64,000 bases of DNA from Silene conica (Eukaryota > Streptophyta > Magnoliopsida > Caryophyllales > Caryophyllaceae). The notes under the pieces were generated by a model. It was given only the letters and a program-made list of their open reading frames with translations, did no database searches and had not been told where the DNA came from. The translations under genes and the position numbers were made by a program. Each line of letters starts with the position of its first letter. Positions within the stretch are counted from its first letter, which is position 1. Below are positions 33,033-45,616 of this stretch, in pieces. Location of the stretch: contig CM055318.2 of assembly GCA_029255685.2 (NCBI GenBank), positions 4,841,001 through 4,905,000 of the forward strand, written 5' to 3'.

Positions 33033-33635
33033 TACTGTTTTAATGAAGACTTTGTGATATTTCATATATTTAAATAAAAGTAAAATCTTTGATACTTAGA
33101 CCATCCCCAAGCAAGGTCAATTGCAAGGTCAATTGCTTGCTTGGGTCAAGTTAATTACAATTAGTAGCATATTAGTATTGACCCATGAGAGTTGAGGGTC
33201 AATTTGTGACCCAAGGGGGAGAAAATTAACCCAACAATTGACCCATGATGTGTTACATTGTAATTGGTTACAAATTAACAAAAGAAAAAAAAGAAAAGAT
33301 AAAGTATTAAAATATTTTAAAACATGAAAGGCTGTCAATTTTCCTGCCATTTCTGATCACTTTTCACTGTTCATGCAACTCCTTGCCAGGCTGTAGAAAC
33401 GCGTACAAATCCAACATTCAACCACCTGCAACATTAAATACAAAATTGACTATAAAATATCGGTTTTTCTTAAATAAAATTACTGACTTGTTTTCTTTAA
33501 AAAAAATTTACCGTCTTACAAAAATCACCGTCTTTGAAAAAAAATTACTGTCTTTCCAAAAAAAAATATTACTGTCTTCATTTCCTTAAAGTAAAAAAAC
33601 CACACTTATTATATTTTCTAATTTTTTTATACAAT

Positions 33636-34805
33636 ATGGATTTAAATGATTTTGATTATTCAAGTTATGCAAATGACAATACTACATCATTTCAAAACAC
33701 TCAAAATATCGATCTAAATCAAAGTACTCCAATTCCTACGTTTACGGAATTAGTTTCGGGTAATCGAAATTATCAAAATTTCGATATATTTGGAAATCCG
33801 ATTATGTTGTCCCAACTCCCTACTCAAGATTTTGTAGATGAGACCCCTATTTTTTGTGCTACAAAAACCAAAAAATCAATACCATTAAAAAAAAAACAGT
33901 GCACGACAATTGGGGAGGGTAAAAATTGGTCCGAAAAGGAGGATGAAGCGCTTATGTCCGCTTGGTGTTTACATACAACCAACTCAATAGTTGGGAAAAA
34001 CCAAAGATCAATCACAATATGGAGCAAGGTTCACGAGTTGTATGAACAAGCTCGGACGGAAAATCAAAATCAAAATAATATTGGGATAAGGAGTCTTGAG
34101 GGAATGAAAAACCGTGTTAAACGTCTCAATATGTTAGTCAACAAATGGATCGGTTGCTACTCTAAAGTTTTGAGTAGACCACCCGCAAGCGGCACTAACA
34201 TCGAAGACGACATTGAATTAGCTCAACAATTATTTCGCAAGGATAACGACGGTAATGAATTTGTTGAATTTCATGTTTATAATAAAGTAATGAGTAAATA
34301 CCCAAAGTGGAGCTTAAATAATTTTCAGAAAGATTCAAGTGTAAACATTTGTTCGTCGGGTTCAAAAAGGTCGAGGTCGGAAATGGATTCTAGCCCTCTT
34401 AGTGTCAATTACCCAACCACGTCTAATGTTAATGTCACAACCCCGTCTAATGTTAATGTTGACACCCCGTCTAGTCATGATGTTGACACAAGCGGCCGTC
34501 CCGAAGGACGGGAGGCAGCCAAGAAAAAACGAAATGGTAAAGCACCGGTGGTGGCGCTAGAATCTATGTTCACATCAGATGATAGGTCACTCCTTAGCGG
34601 AAATATAGAGACTACGAAAGAGCAAAATGAAATTCGGCAAAGAAGAATTGCGGCAGATTTGGAAATAGAACAAATTAGAGCTCAAAAAATGACAAAAAAG
34701 AAAGAAATGGAGTGGCTTAACACATTACTCTCCCAACAGAATTTGGACCCGAAAGTTCAACAAATGAGAGACAAGCTAATGGACAAATATGTGCCTAATA
34801 TCTAG
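33636..34805 (+). CDS. Harbinger ORF1: Myb/SANT-like DNA-binding protein
   Basis: 389 residues starting MDLNDFDYSS. I chose this ATG because the upstream in-frame residues are low-complexity leader translation. An Asn/Thr/Gln-rich N-terminus leads to a trihelix/SANT-like domain at about residues 90-190 (NWSEKEDEALMSAWC ... ITIWSKVHELYEQ ... NRVKRLNMLVNKWIGCY). This is followed by a Ser/Thr-rich linker with short repeats (TTSNVNV, TPSNVNV), a basic patch AAKKKRNGKAP (likely nuclear signal) and a helical charged tail. In PIF/Harbinger elements this protein binds the transposon ends and brings the transposase to the nucleus (family knowledge). It is often mislabelled as a host protein in annotations. 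Confidence 0.9.
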   Translation: MDLNDFDYSSYANDNTTSFQNTQNIDLNQSTPIPTFTELVSGNRNYQNFDIFGNPIMLSQLPTQDFVDETPIFCATKTKKSIPLKKKQCTTIGEGKNWSEKEDEALMSAWCLHTTNSIVGKNQRSITIWSKVHELYEQARTENQNQNNIGIRSLEGMKNRVKRLNMLVNKWIGCYSKVLSRPPASGTNIEDDIELAQQLFRKDNDGNEFVEFHVYNKVMSKYPKWSLNNFQKDSSVNICSSGSKRSRSEMDSSPLSVNYPTTSNVNVTTPSNVNVDTPSSHDVDTSGRPEGREAAKKKRNGKAPVVALESMFTSDDRSLLSGNIETTKEQNEIRQRRIAADLEIEQIRAQKMTKKKEMEWLNTLLSQQNLDPKVQQMRDKLMDKYVPNI

Positions 34806-36360
34806 TTTATTTAATCTGTTTATTGTTTATGTTTTCATTGTTTCATGTATTATCAATTAAGCTTCAGTTTCTATCAGTCAGCTCTTAACAATTAATGTAC
34901 GAGTAACATGTGTTATATAAGAAGATTTTTAATCAGTAGCTCCAAACTTACCAACATAGGCAAAGAAAAGGCAGTACAAAGCAGCAATAATTGGTGAAGG
35001 AACGAGAAACTTAACCCAGACAACAGAATTCCGACTCCCTGACAACAGAAGAAACGAGAAAAAATCAGTTTTGGTGCAAAGAAGCCATGAAAACGGCCTT
35101 TGATTTATAAACGCTTGAGCTATACTCCATAGTACTTGCATAATCAGCTTACATTTCAGAGATTCCGTCATTATTGATGCTTATATTAAGTTGACAATTA
35201 ACAAAGTAAGATTAACAATTAACAATTAACAATTAACAATTAACAAAGTAAGATTAACAATTAACAATTAACAATTAACAATTAACAAAGTAAGATTAAC
35301 AATTAACAATTAACAATTAACAATTAACAAAGTAAGATGAGTTACCTGTACTCCCAGATTCGCTACATAGCCGCTTGCCATCCCCCTCCGACAGCAACAC
35401 CTGCAATATTTATAAGCAAGATTTACTTGATTACTGTATTTTTTAGATCAAAAGGCCTACAACCAAATAAATCAGAACCAAACGATACGGACCTTGAACT
35501 AAAACGTTAGAGATCCCACTAAAACGTAATACTAAAACGAAATACGAAATACCTTCTGAAGTGAGGGGCCGGCGCTGGCGAGTTGGCCAGAGTGAGGGGC
35601 CGCTGGCTGTGGTTTCGATGTAGGAGGTGGTGGCGGGTGTTAGTGGTTTCGATGAAGGAGATGTTGATGGTTTCGATGTAGGAGATGTTGATGGTTTGGA
35701 TGTAGGAGATTGTTGTGGTGGGTGATAGAAGGTAGTAGGGAAAGGGTATGAATACCCTAGGGGGACTTGGGTAATCCAATTCTGAGAGTGGGTAATCCAA
35801 TTCTGAGATTTGGTAATGGACTAGGGATTAGAGATTAGAGATTAGGGATTAGGGATTAGGGATTAGGTAGAAACGTAAATAAATGAACATGTATTGGACA
35901 TTGGTTTTCAAATAATATTAGTTTTCAAATAAATACCCCTTAAATAAATTAACATCCGTTGAAGCAAATCGATGAAACGTAAATAAATGAACATTGGTTT
36001 TCAAATAATCGAGGTTAATAACTATGAATATAACTATTGTTTAAAAAATAAATACGTGTAAAATTTATTGGACATGTTGTATTGTGTCGGTAAATTCAGA
36101 CGGACTTTCTAAGACACGGAAACTAAGACGGAATTACCTAGACACGAAATATAGCCGTTACATCGGAATATAGCCGTTGGTTTGATTGTAGCCATTAGAT
36201 TAGAAATATAGCCGTTGAAATAAATGTAGCCATTAGATTAAAAATATAGCCGTTACACTTCAAACCTTATATATACCCGATGTAGTTGTTGTTTTATAAC
36301 TCACACAATCCTTCTTTAATAATTCATCAATATTATACAAACACAATAAATATTATTACA
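34806..36360. other. Harbinger inter-gene region
   Basis: About 1.55 kb between the two transposon genes. It holds a 42-bp tandem repeat at 35193-35338, a G-rich and a GATTAGG-type microsatellite at 35820-35870, and the presumed promoter of the transposase gene. Repeated tagccgtt(a/g) motifs at 36150-36255 may be short regulatory repeats. Confidence 0.6.
35193..35338. repeat. 42-bp tandem repeat built of (attaaca)n, three copies
   Basis: Units of aaagtaagattaac followed by four to five aattaac words repeat three times. Confidence 0.88.
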
Positions 36361-37704
36361 ATGTCCGAGTCAAATTTCAATTCGTCAAATGACGATGTTG
36401 TCGATCAAAACAGGCTTTCCGATTACCAATGGGAAGCCGAAGCCGATGAACAATCAGAGGCTATGCAAAACCTTATAGCCCAACGTATGAATGAACACGT
36501 GAATAGAAGAATCCGTCAACAAAGTCACCCTCCTAGACGTCGTAGGAGAAACATTGAGAGAAATCGTGAAGAAGGTCATAACCAATTATACAATGACTAC
36601 TTCATGAATCCAGTCTATCCCGAAGAGCTATTTCGCCGCAGATTTCGCATGAAAAAACATCTATTCATGCGTATAGTTAATGCCCTGTCCGCCAATAATC
36701 GTTTCTTCCAACAAAGAGTCGGCGGTAATGGAAGAGCTAGTTTCTCACCATTACAAAGGTGCACGGCTGCTTTAAGAGTTTTGGCATATGGTACGTCTAC
36801 TGATTCAGTAGATGAGTATTTGCGTATGAGCGATACAGCAGTAAGAGACTCTCTCAAAGCGTTCGTCGAAGGTATAATCAGTTGTTTTGGGGAGGAGTAT
36901 CTACGTAGGCCGAACGCTCAAGATTTAGGAAGGTTGCTACATATGGGGCAAGCTCGTGGATTTCCTGGTATGTTGGGTAGCATTGACTGCATGCACTGGG
37001 AGTGGAAAAATTGTCCCACGGCTTGGGCGGGACATTATGCCGGGAGAAGTTCAAAGCCGACAATTGTTTTGGAAGCGGTCGCATCGTACGACTTGTGGAT
37101 ATGGCATGCCTTCTTCGGTACACCAGGTTCGCTCAATGATATTAATGTTCTTCAACGTTCTCCACTATTTAATGACGTTTTAGAAGAATCTGCTCCTCCT
37201 GTTAATTTTACGGTTAATGGTACGGAGTATAATAAGGGATATTATCTTGCTGATGGTATATATCCGGGTTGGGCAACATTTGTAAAAACAATTAGTGCGC
37301 CACAAATTCAACAGCATAAGTTATTTGCACGACGACAAGAGAGTTGTCGAAAAGATGTCGAACGTGCTTTCGGTGTCTTACAAGCTCGTTTTGCTTTCAT
37401 CAAGCGTCCTTGTCTACTGTGGGATCCAGCTTCAATGGGAAACGTCCTTATGGCATGTATTATTATGCATAACATGATAGTTGAAGATGAAAGAGATACC
37501 TATCTTAACTATGAAAACATAATCGCTGAGTTCCAAGAAGATACTCCGACCTCAGCTAATGATGATCCGTATGAATATCATCATCTTAGAAGATCGCCTC
37601 AAGAACGATTCGTAGAAATTCATGGCGAGATTCGTGATCGGGCCACTCATATCGCTCTGAAAAATGATCTCATTCAACATATTTGGCAAAACTTCCGTAA
37701 CTAG
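36361..37704 (+). CDS. Harbinger transposase (DDE_Tnp_4 / HARBI1-like nuclease)
   Basis: 447 residues from MSESNFNSSN, the ATG chosen over an upstream in-frame one because the preceding translation is A/T-rich leader. The N-terminus has an Arg-rich segment (RRIRQQ...RRRRRN) and a helix-turn-helix-like region (TAALRVLAYGTSTDSVDEYL). Catalytic acidic residues fit the family: Asp209 in SIDCMHWEWKN, Asp260 in SLNDINVLQRS and Glu334 in DVERAFGVLQARF. No stops or frameshifts. It cuts and rejoins DNA at TWA sites together with the ORF1 protein. Same strand as ORF1, 1.55 kb downstream. Confidence 0.94.
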   Translation: MSESNFNSSNDDVVDQNRLSDYQWEAEADEQSEAMQNLIAQRMNEHVNRRIRQQSHPPRRRRRNIERNREEGHNQLYNDYFMNPVYPEELFRRRFRMKKHLFMRIVNALSANNRFFQQRVGGNGRASFSPLQRCTAALRVLAYGTSTDSVDEYLRMSDTAVRDSLKAFVEGIISCFGEEYLRRPNAQDLGRLLHMGQARGFPGMLGSIDCMHWEWKNCPTAWAGHYAGRSSKPTIVLEAVASYDLWIWHAFFGTPGSLNDINVLQRSPLFNDVLEESAPPVNFTVNGTEYNKGYYLADGIYPGWATFVKTISAPQIQQHKLFARRQESCRKDVERAFGVLQARFAFIKRPCLLWDPASMGNVLMACIIMHNMIVEDERDTYLNYENIIAEFQEDTPTSANDDPYEYHHLRRSPQERFVEIHGEIRDRATHIALKNDLIQHIWQNFRN

Positions 37705-38212
37705 AATAGTTTCGATCGTCTATTATATTTCGTAGTACTTTGAATATTTTAATATCATGTATTATTGATTGCTTTTTATGCATGTTTTTTTTAAAAATTA
37801 TGTATCCGGTTCTTTTATTATCAATGAAATCGTCTTTTCAATTTTTTTAATTTTAACATTTTTATTTAATACTTTTTCAAAAAATGTACTCCAAAAATTT
37901 AATATTTAACATATTGTGATCCTATTTATTTAATAAAAGTAAAAAATTTAACATATGGTAAATATGGTAAATATTAATTGAAAAAAGTAAGAGAGATGTT
38001 TTGGTGGAGTAGAAAAGGTGGGAAATGATTGGGAATGTTGGAAAGTGGGAAATGATTGGGAATGTTGGAAAGTGGAAAATGATTGGGTTATTGACCTAGG
38101 TCGTGACCTTTTGCTTGGGAGGCTAAAAGAGGGTCAATGTCAATAAGGTGAGATTAAGGGTTAATACGTTATTGACTCGATTAAATCGACCTTTTGCTTG
38201 GGGATGGTCTAA

Positions 38213-41200
38213 TCAACAACAACACACGATAGTGACACATAAAATAAAATAAAATAAATAAAATTCAACGGAAGAAGCAGCAGCAGCAAGATTGGGTAAG
38301 TTAGTTACACGCAATTTTAAAAAGTGAATAAAATAATGAAGAGGATAATGTAAGTGGCTAATATTGAAAGCTTAAAAGGGCGGCGTCACTTGTGTTTTGA
38401 GTAGCGCAGACGATTACCCACATGCATTTCACATTTTTGCATGTGTGCCACCTTCTACCATTCCAGATCTCGACTCTGTTTTTTAACAATATTATCCCAA
38501 CAGATTTTGTTTTCTAAATTTTTGTGTAAGACGGTTTTATATTTCACATGTGTGATGGGTCGGTATTTCGATTTGGTAATCGGGTAGATCGAGTTGGGTT
38601 CGAGTCGGATTGTTTTCGGCTTGGGTTATTGTATTGTCGGATTGTTCCAACCCTTATGAATGACTATGTCGGGTCGGGTTCGGTTATACCGGTTATTGGA
38701 TAAGATTACGTATCGGGTTATATTGGGTCAGAGTGAATCTATTTCGGGTACCCTAATTTTATAATATTATCGATTAACAGACGTGTTCAATATCGGGCGA
38801 GTCAGATCGATTTTGTCGAGTCGGGTTGTATTTTGCCAGGTCTAGGACTTCACTTTCCCCTATCTAATATGCCCAGCGCGATAGTTGTGTGTAAAGTTGG
38901 CAAATAGGTTTGGGTTTGGTTTTTTTGGTTTAACAATTTACCGGGTTATTTTGGGGTTTGGTTATTTTCGGATAGGGTCACTCTGATTTTACGGTTCTCG
39001 GGTCAATCGATCATTAGGGACCATTTCGAGCTAGAATCTTGCATTAACTAAGTCGTATAGAGTTTATCAGGTTATTTCGTTGAGTCACTTTCAAGTCGGG
39101 TTAATTCAAACCTTCGGGTTAAGTTTCAGTTACACTTTTACGATCAATTTAGAATCTCTAGTCAACCTTATGTATCAATTTATTCCTGGTTGGGTTAATT
39201 AGTTATTGTTTCCGGGTTTGCCCGTGTACTAGCCCGACACAATTATCCCTTTACTAGGGCCACTCTTCCACAACCCAGCTCGCCCAAACCCATAAAAAAA
39301 AAAAAAAAAAATCGGTCAAACATAATTGAGTCCGGGCTCGCTCCTTTCAACCCGCGTTTAGGGGCGAACCCGGACCCGCTTCTTTTCTTGTTCGACTTAG
39401 CATGAAAACTTTGTTAAATTAGTTTATTTAATAATTTACGAAATTTTGAAAAAAAATACGCAATGTTTATATGATATAATCTTTTACATAGATAAAATCG
39501 AGGAAGAATATAAGTTAGCATACAAATGGTGAAATTATTTTATTTTAATTGTGAAGTTGTGGTTTAATTTTTACCCACGATCATCTAAAAGGAAAAATCT
39601 AAAACCGAGTTGAAATTACATATTTACCCTGATATTATATTGTGATAACTCTGAGACTACGTTTATAGGTTGGGCTAAGTAGGTTCAGGTCTTGAATAAA
39701 GACAAAAAAATAACAAATAAAAAAAGAAAAAAGAAATTAAAAGGTTGGATCACCTTTGAAGAAACTAGTTCCATACGGTCCAATCTGGACCTCCTGGAAC
39801 ACATTCTAGACCTCGTTCTAGACCTTGTTTAGTGTAAAAAAGTATAAGTTAAAGGTAGGTTAAGGTAGGTCTTGATAAAAGATAGAAATGAAAAGGTTGT
39901 TCTTGAAAGTAGGTTAAGAAAAAAATTAGTATTTTAATATAGGAATTAGGGCTAAGTAGGGTTACAAGACCTACGGATAAACATGGTCCGATAAGTGTTG
40001 GTGAATATCCCAACATTTGCTTTTGATCTGTGATCATATCACATATCCGGCATGTGTGACACCTTCTCAATTTAAGACAGTGTGTGTATTTAAAGAATGT
40101 TATCTGAGTTTCTAAATTTTACTCCCTATTTTTTTACTGTGTTCCTTTTGTACTACCCGTTTTTACAGTTAATTTTTTGTTCGTGTAGGTGAAGTCTCCA
40201 TAATCATACATTCCATTTATCTCTACTCTCTGGTCTCCATAACACAAATTCTCATTGAAAACGAACACTATCTGTCATTCTGTCATAAACTGAAGACGGA
40301 TAGTGCCGCTCTCAAATAATGCAAATTGCACTATTCATAGGAAGCTCCATATTCTCCCACTTGTATGTCCACTTGTATTATTGCGAGATTAAAGCAGCTT
40401 GTGAGTTGTGACGGATATTATCAGTCACAAACAAAACTCTTTTGCTAGTATAAAGCGACTTGTGTGTTTGATAAATGATAATTCTTCCATTCAAATTCAA
40501 AGTGTATATATGTTTTTTGCACAAATGTTAAGAAAAATGTCAAAAAACTATTAAATAAACAATTGTAGGTGTGTTCGATGTTTTTTTATTAATTTAAATA
40601 TGTGATGATTGATTAATGGTCGGCCACTTTTTTGGTAAGTAAAGTTGTCTATAATGACATTTTATCATTTTCTTTGCTTTATTAGAAAAATGATAGTTTG
40701 TATATGAATGGATTAAAAAGGAATATATGAAGTTTGGATATGAATGGAGGAAATATATTGATCAATATCAACATATCTAAGGATTTTAGTATATTTGACC
40801 AGTTAATATGCTAATTTTAATGTTTGGTAAATACATATTGAACAATATATTTGAGGTCAATATATTGTTTTACAATATGCTGATTAACTCAGCATATTGG
40901 CTAACATATTTTAAACTATAAAATTTTACTACATTGTACAGAAAATAATATCTATTAATCGTAATCTAATAGTAGTTACAAAATACTCAAATTAATTAAT
41001 GTTAATTATAATATATTAGTCAAACATTTTGTTAAAATTTCTCATTTTTGTCGTTGCAATCTGCTTATGCTGAAATTAATCCCATATTTATCACAAGGGA
41101 CATTATCTTCACGTTGACTTAGAATTTTTATCACAAATTCTCGGCATAAACGGTCATTTCTAGATAGTTATCATTTTTATTTAAGTTTTATTTTTTTTTC

Positions 41201-43659
41201 TTTTAATTAACTATTGGTTTATTTATTGTTCATCTCACATAACATATTTATGTTGAAAATTGTAAAAAAAAATTAGCATAATTTTTCGACCAAAAAATTC
41301 AATTCAAATATAACGACTTGTTTATTGTATAGTAGATCATGTGAGAGACCGTTTCTCGCTAATTTAGTGAAAGATATAACAGTGAAAAAGTTTTTAGTGA
41401 ACCCCTCCCTCACTCCATTATGTGACCGGTCTCCCAAATCAAACATTGTAAATTTGTAATATGTCAACAATGAATAACGATTGGGTTACTAAACATATGC
41501 ATGGATGTGTACCCAATCAATGGGTACTGCATGGATCAATTGTCATTATTTGTGCCATTCGAAACATAATGGGCCCTGCTAATTGGGCTGTATAAATTTT
41601 CATGCTAATGGCAGTAAAATAGGCTTTTATCGAGTGGACTTTTGCATGACTGTTTTGCGTTTATTTATATACTAACATGACTAAATGTCATAAAAAAATA
41701 CTAAGAAATAAGAAATAAAAAACACGTAATATTAGTAAATTTCACAATAAAACATACTCCGTATTAAAAACAAAATACTATAACTTGTGAGAATCAAACT
41801 TAGGTCTACAAACCAACAATCCACTCCATTTACCACTATACCCACTATCATTACATTGCTAACAAAGTAACAATGAATATTAACTTATATATATAACTGG
41901 ATATTTTAGATTGCGTGATGACACGTGTTTTCTCTTTCCCTTCCCCAGATCCGCCGCAGTTATCACATGTTTCAAAAAGTGAAGGGGTAATGAGAAAAAT
42001 GATTATTTATCGGATATACACTATTAGATTTTGTATTTTATTGAGTTTTTGTGTAATTTTTTAAAGTTTATAAGTTATATATTAGTTTTTTTTTTATGTC
42101 AAACTCAATTTTTTTATGAGTTACAATGTATTGTTTTTCAATTGTATTATTATATTTTTTAGCTTAATGATTAAACGAGTAAACTCAAATTTTTTTTTAA
42201 TAAACTCATAACTTTTATTTTAAATTCTTAAACTATTTTAAATTTTTAAACTAACCAATCTGATATAGTAGATTAGATTCCCCATAAATAGGCATTGCAT
42301 AACCAAGGTATAAGTATATGAGTTTTTGAGTATTTATTCTTGAACTAAGTCAAAGTTCATATTTTTAATCACGAATATGATCCAGATGTATATAAGAATC
42401 GTACATTTAATACAAATTTAATTGAACTTCTATACATTTTTTCTTGAGTTTTTAACAATTTTTTCTTGGACTATAATTTTTAGTGTTAAAATTAAAATCG
42501 TTTGGTTTTATATGTATTATTTTTGAGTTTCAATATAATGTCTTGATTTACAATATTTTTTATAAAGACGCTCAGATTTTTTTCAATAAAGCTCGTAAAA
42601 TATATGTATAAGCTCAAATTCTTTGTTATAAGGCTGAAAAAGTGAAAATATATATTATAAGATGTATATATCTGAATATCTGATTGTATAATCCTCTAAT
42701 TGATTTTTATTGTGTAAATAAATAAATTCAAATAATTTAGAATAACGGTAGGTCTCATGAGAAACCGTACATCACTAATTTAGCGAGAGACCTAATGAGA
42801 AAACAAAAACTTTAGTGGATCACTCACCCATTACTGAAAATTCTCTCAATAACGCTATTAAGAGACCGTTTTTCTAAAATTTTGGTATTATAAATAAAAC
42901 TCGAATAGTTTATTATAACCCTCAGATTTTACACTGTACAACTAGTATACCTATTTTACGTGTCACTAATTGGAATATTTATGGATATACGGATATACGA
43001 TGAGTTATTTTCGTATCAAAGTACCTCTCCCGTATAATATCCTTTGTAAGGAGTATTTCTTATATAAATTATTAAATTGGTTTAATTAGCGTTGCAAAAG
43101 GGAAAAAAAAAGACGATAATTATTACTCGTATATGAGATCCTAATAATTTCTGGATACTAACCTAGACTGAGTATATATATAAAATATAAATTTATTTTT
43201 GATGAATTTGCCTCACATTTTATTAATTAGGTTATATAATTATACACTAATTATGTTATTTTGATAATAAAAATAATAATGAAATAAACATATATTACAC
43301 GTAAAGAATTATTACACGTAAATCTAATAATAATTAACTACATTATTATTATTATTAAGATAAATCAATAAATTTGTCTTGATGGCCTTTTTTAATTAAC
43401 ATATCCTATTGCCAAAGAGACTAGTAATTATTATTAACATAAATTAATAAATAATATTGTCTTAATAGCCCTTTTTTATTAACAATTCCTATTACTAGAG
43501 AAACTCGAACTCAAGACCTATTTGGATTCGAAAAATGAAATAGGTATATAAATACACAATCATAAAATTAAATCATCATAAGTCATTACAACAACAACAT
43601 ACTATTACGTATACCATCAACTAAAAAACCACACAATTATTACAAGAAATTCTACAACA
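38213..43659. other. Long gene-poor spacer
   Basis: About 5.4 kb without a gene I can support. 38545-39400 is unusually rich in GGGTCGGGTT/CGGGTT words and may be a decayed relative of the hAT MITEs. A poly-A run lies near 39295. 40290-40440 holds gacggata/tatta-type foldbacks. 41340-41440 and 42750-42880 are two diverged copies of one repeat (gagaccgtttctc ... tttagtg). 43076-43276 is the segment repeated at 46941-47139. Confidence 0.5.
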
Positions 43660-44595
43660 ATGAATCCAACAAATAATTCCAATTTTAATTCCAATTCCGT
43701 CTCAAACAAGACTCACGACTTACCAATTGGTTACGTCTTCTGTCCAGACGAAGACGAAATATATTCCCACTTCATCCCTAAAAGAATTCAAGAAGGTCGA
43801 AGTATGGACGGAATTGAAGAAATTGATCTTTACGAGAAATCACCCGATGCCCTATTCGGGGAACGTGACCCGACAAAACATATTTACTTATTTACAAGAC
43901 AAAGAAAAGAGAAGGAGACCCATAAACGGAAAATACGTACCACCGGAGGTGGAGGCGGTACGTGGCAAGGCCAAAAGCCGAGTCCATGTCGTAGACTAGT
44001 GATGAACGGCGAGGAGATTACGATTGGTACGACGAGACAGTTTACGTATAAAGGAGGAGTAGATGAATGGATCATGCATGAGTATTGTATTGAAGATTAT
44101 TATCTTAATTATATCATTAATGGACGTACTTATCTTGGACCTCCCAATGTAAGTATACGTACTTTAGCTTGTTTCTTTAATTAGGGTTTTTACTTTTGTT
44201 ATGGATTGATTGATTATTTTCTACGTCACAGTCATTTGTTTACGTGTAACTAAAGTATGGTAAATAAATTCTTGAGACGGAGGGAGTACGTATGCTTACG
44301 CTTGGAATTTTCTTTCTTACGTTCTTTGATTTGTTCATGCATGCACATATGTAATCAATGGTGGGAAGTTAGGGTTTTGCTCCACTAACCTTGGTGACGT
44401 TGGTGTTTGTATATTTATCGAAATTATACTAATACTTTTATTTAATTTGGTTCTCTTGATTTCTTGATTTGTTTTTAAGTATTATATTGAGTTTTCTTTT
44501 TTGTTATTATAATTATTATTTTATATTTTTTTAAAATGCAACTTTTATTATTACAATTACTATTATTAATATTTTATTTTATTTTAAAACACAAC

Positions 44596-44638
<43 letters not shown>

Positions 44639-44788
44639 CACTACTACTATCTACGAAGTATTTTTTGTTTTTGTTTTATTTTTTAATAATGCAATTATTA
44701 TTATATTATTATTATTATTATTATATATTATTATTATTATTACTACTACAAAGTATTTTTTTGTTTTTGTTTTATTTTTAATAATACA

Positions 44789-44844
<56 letters not shown>

Positions 44845-45616
44845 CGTTATTATTACTATTATTATCATTATTATTACTATTATTATTATTATTATTTATT
44901 TACGAAGAATCATATTAAGTTTTTAGTGTTAGTTCGAATTTAGCTCATTAATACTTTTGATTTGGTTTCCTTGATTTCTTTGTTTATCTACTTAATTTAA
45001 TTATATATAGAACATGTTAATCATATACTACTACCTATAAACTATTATATATAAGACTGTTAAATAATGTACAACGATATTATTATTGAGAACTTGCATG
45101 TGTCAAAGTATTAATTATATGCATATACTACATACTACATATTAATATACCTAATTTAATTTTCGTATCGAAAGCTAACTGTTTGTTTTTGTGTTTGATA
45201 ATTAACAGCCCGAGAACATCGTCTTGTGTCACATATATAAAAAGAAAGCCAAGAAAGTTTCAAATGTACAAAAGCCGCAAGAGGAGATAAATACCGCGGT
45301 ATTGATACCTAATTACAACAATGACGATCCTCAACTTCTGTTGCCATATTACGGTCATGGCGACCAGCAAAATTATGGTCATAGCAATCAGGGGTCTATC
45401 GTACCAGAACCTACATATTATCCACGGATGCAAAATTACGGTCATAGCGACCAGGGGTCTATCGTACCAGAACCTACATATTATCCACAGATGCAAAATT
45501 ATGGTCATAACGACCAGGGGTCTATCGTACCAGAACCTACATATTATCAACCCACATCGGAGGTATTTAACGAAAGCGGAGATGAAGGGTTTACAATTCA
45601 AGAATTGTTCAATTGA
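43660..45616 (+). CDS. Divergent NAC-domain transcription factor, two exons
   Basis: Exons 43660-44148 and 45209-45616 join in phase 0 across GT (44149) and AG (45208), giving 298 residues. NAC subdomains are recognisable but diverged: LPIGYVFCPDEDEIYSHFI (A), IDLYEKSPDALFGERDP (C), the KHIYLFTRQRKEK stretch, KRKIRTTGGGGGTWQG (D), VDEWIMHEYCIED, then VLCHIYKKK in exon 2 (E). The usual PPGFRFHPT is not conserved, and a run of five glycines sits in the DNA-contact region. The C-terminal part holds three 21-residue repeats (see separate entry) and ends in GFTIQELFN, a plausible acidic/aromatic activation tail. The 1.06-kb intron is full of (TTA)n microsatellite. Probably a lineage-specific NAC; function unknown. 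Confidence 0.85.
44530..44900. repeat. (TTA/ATT)n microsatellite in the NAC intron
   Basis: Long interrupted runs of tta/att (44600-44640, 44700-44745, 44790-44895) interleaved with two similar acaaagtatttttttgttt segments, a local duplication. The poly-leucine open frame here is an artefact. Confidence 0.92.
45368..45556 (+). repeat. 63-bp coding minisatellite in the NAC gene, three units
   Basis: Units at 45368-45430, 45431-45493 and 45494-45556 encode QNYGHSNQGSIVPEPTYYPR-type 21-residue repeats with only a few substitutions. A partial unit (YYGHGDQ) precedes them. Frame-preserving, so copy number may vary without breaking the protein. Confidence 0.93.

Larger units (their letters stand above)
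33099..38209 (+). mobile_element. PIF/Harbinger transposon, 5.1 kb, apparently complete
   Basis: Terminal inverted repeats GACCATCCCCAAGCAAGGTC and GACCTTTTGCTTGGGGATGGTC lie between TTA (33096-33098) and TAA (38210-38212), a TWA-type target site with one mismatch. Inside are the two genes the superfamily needs, both on the plus strand and uninterrupted: a Myb/SANT-like ORF1 protein and a DDE transposase. Short GGTCAATTG-like repeats lie inside both ends. The 332-bp MITE at 25055 shares these ends. Judged potentially autonomous from intact frames only. Confidence 0.92.

Noticed and set aside
44536..44781. Poly-leucine/tyrosine frame
   Set aside because: Translation of the TTA microsatellite in the NAC intron.
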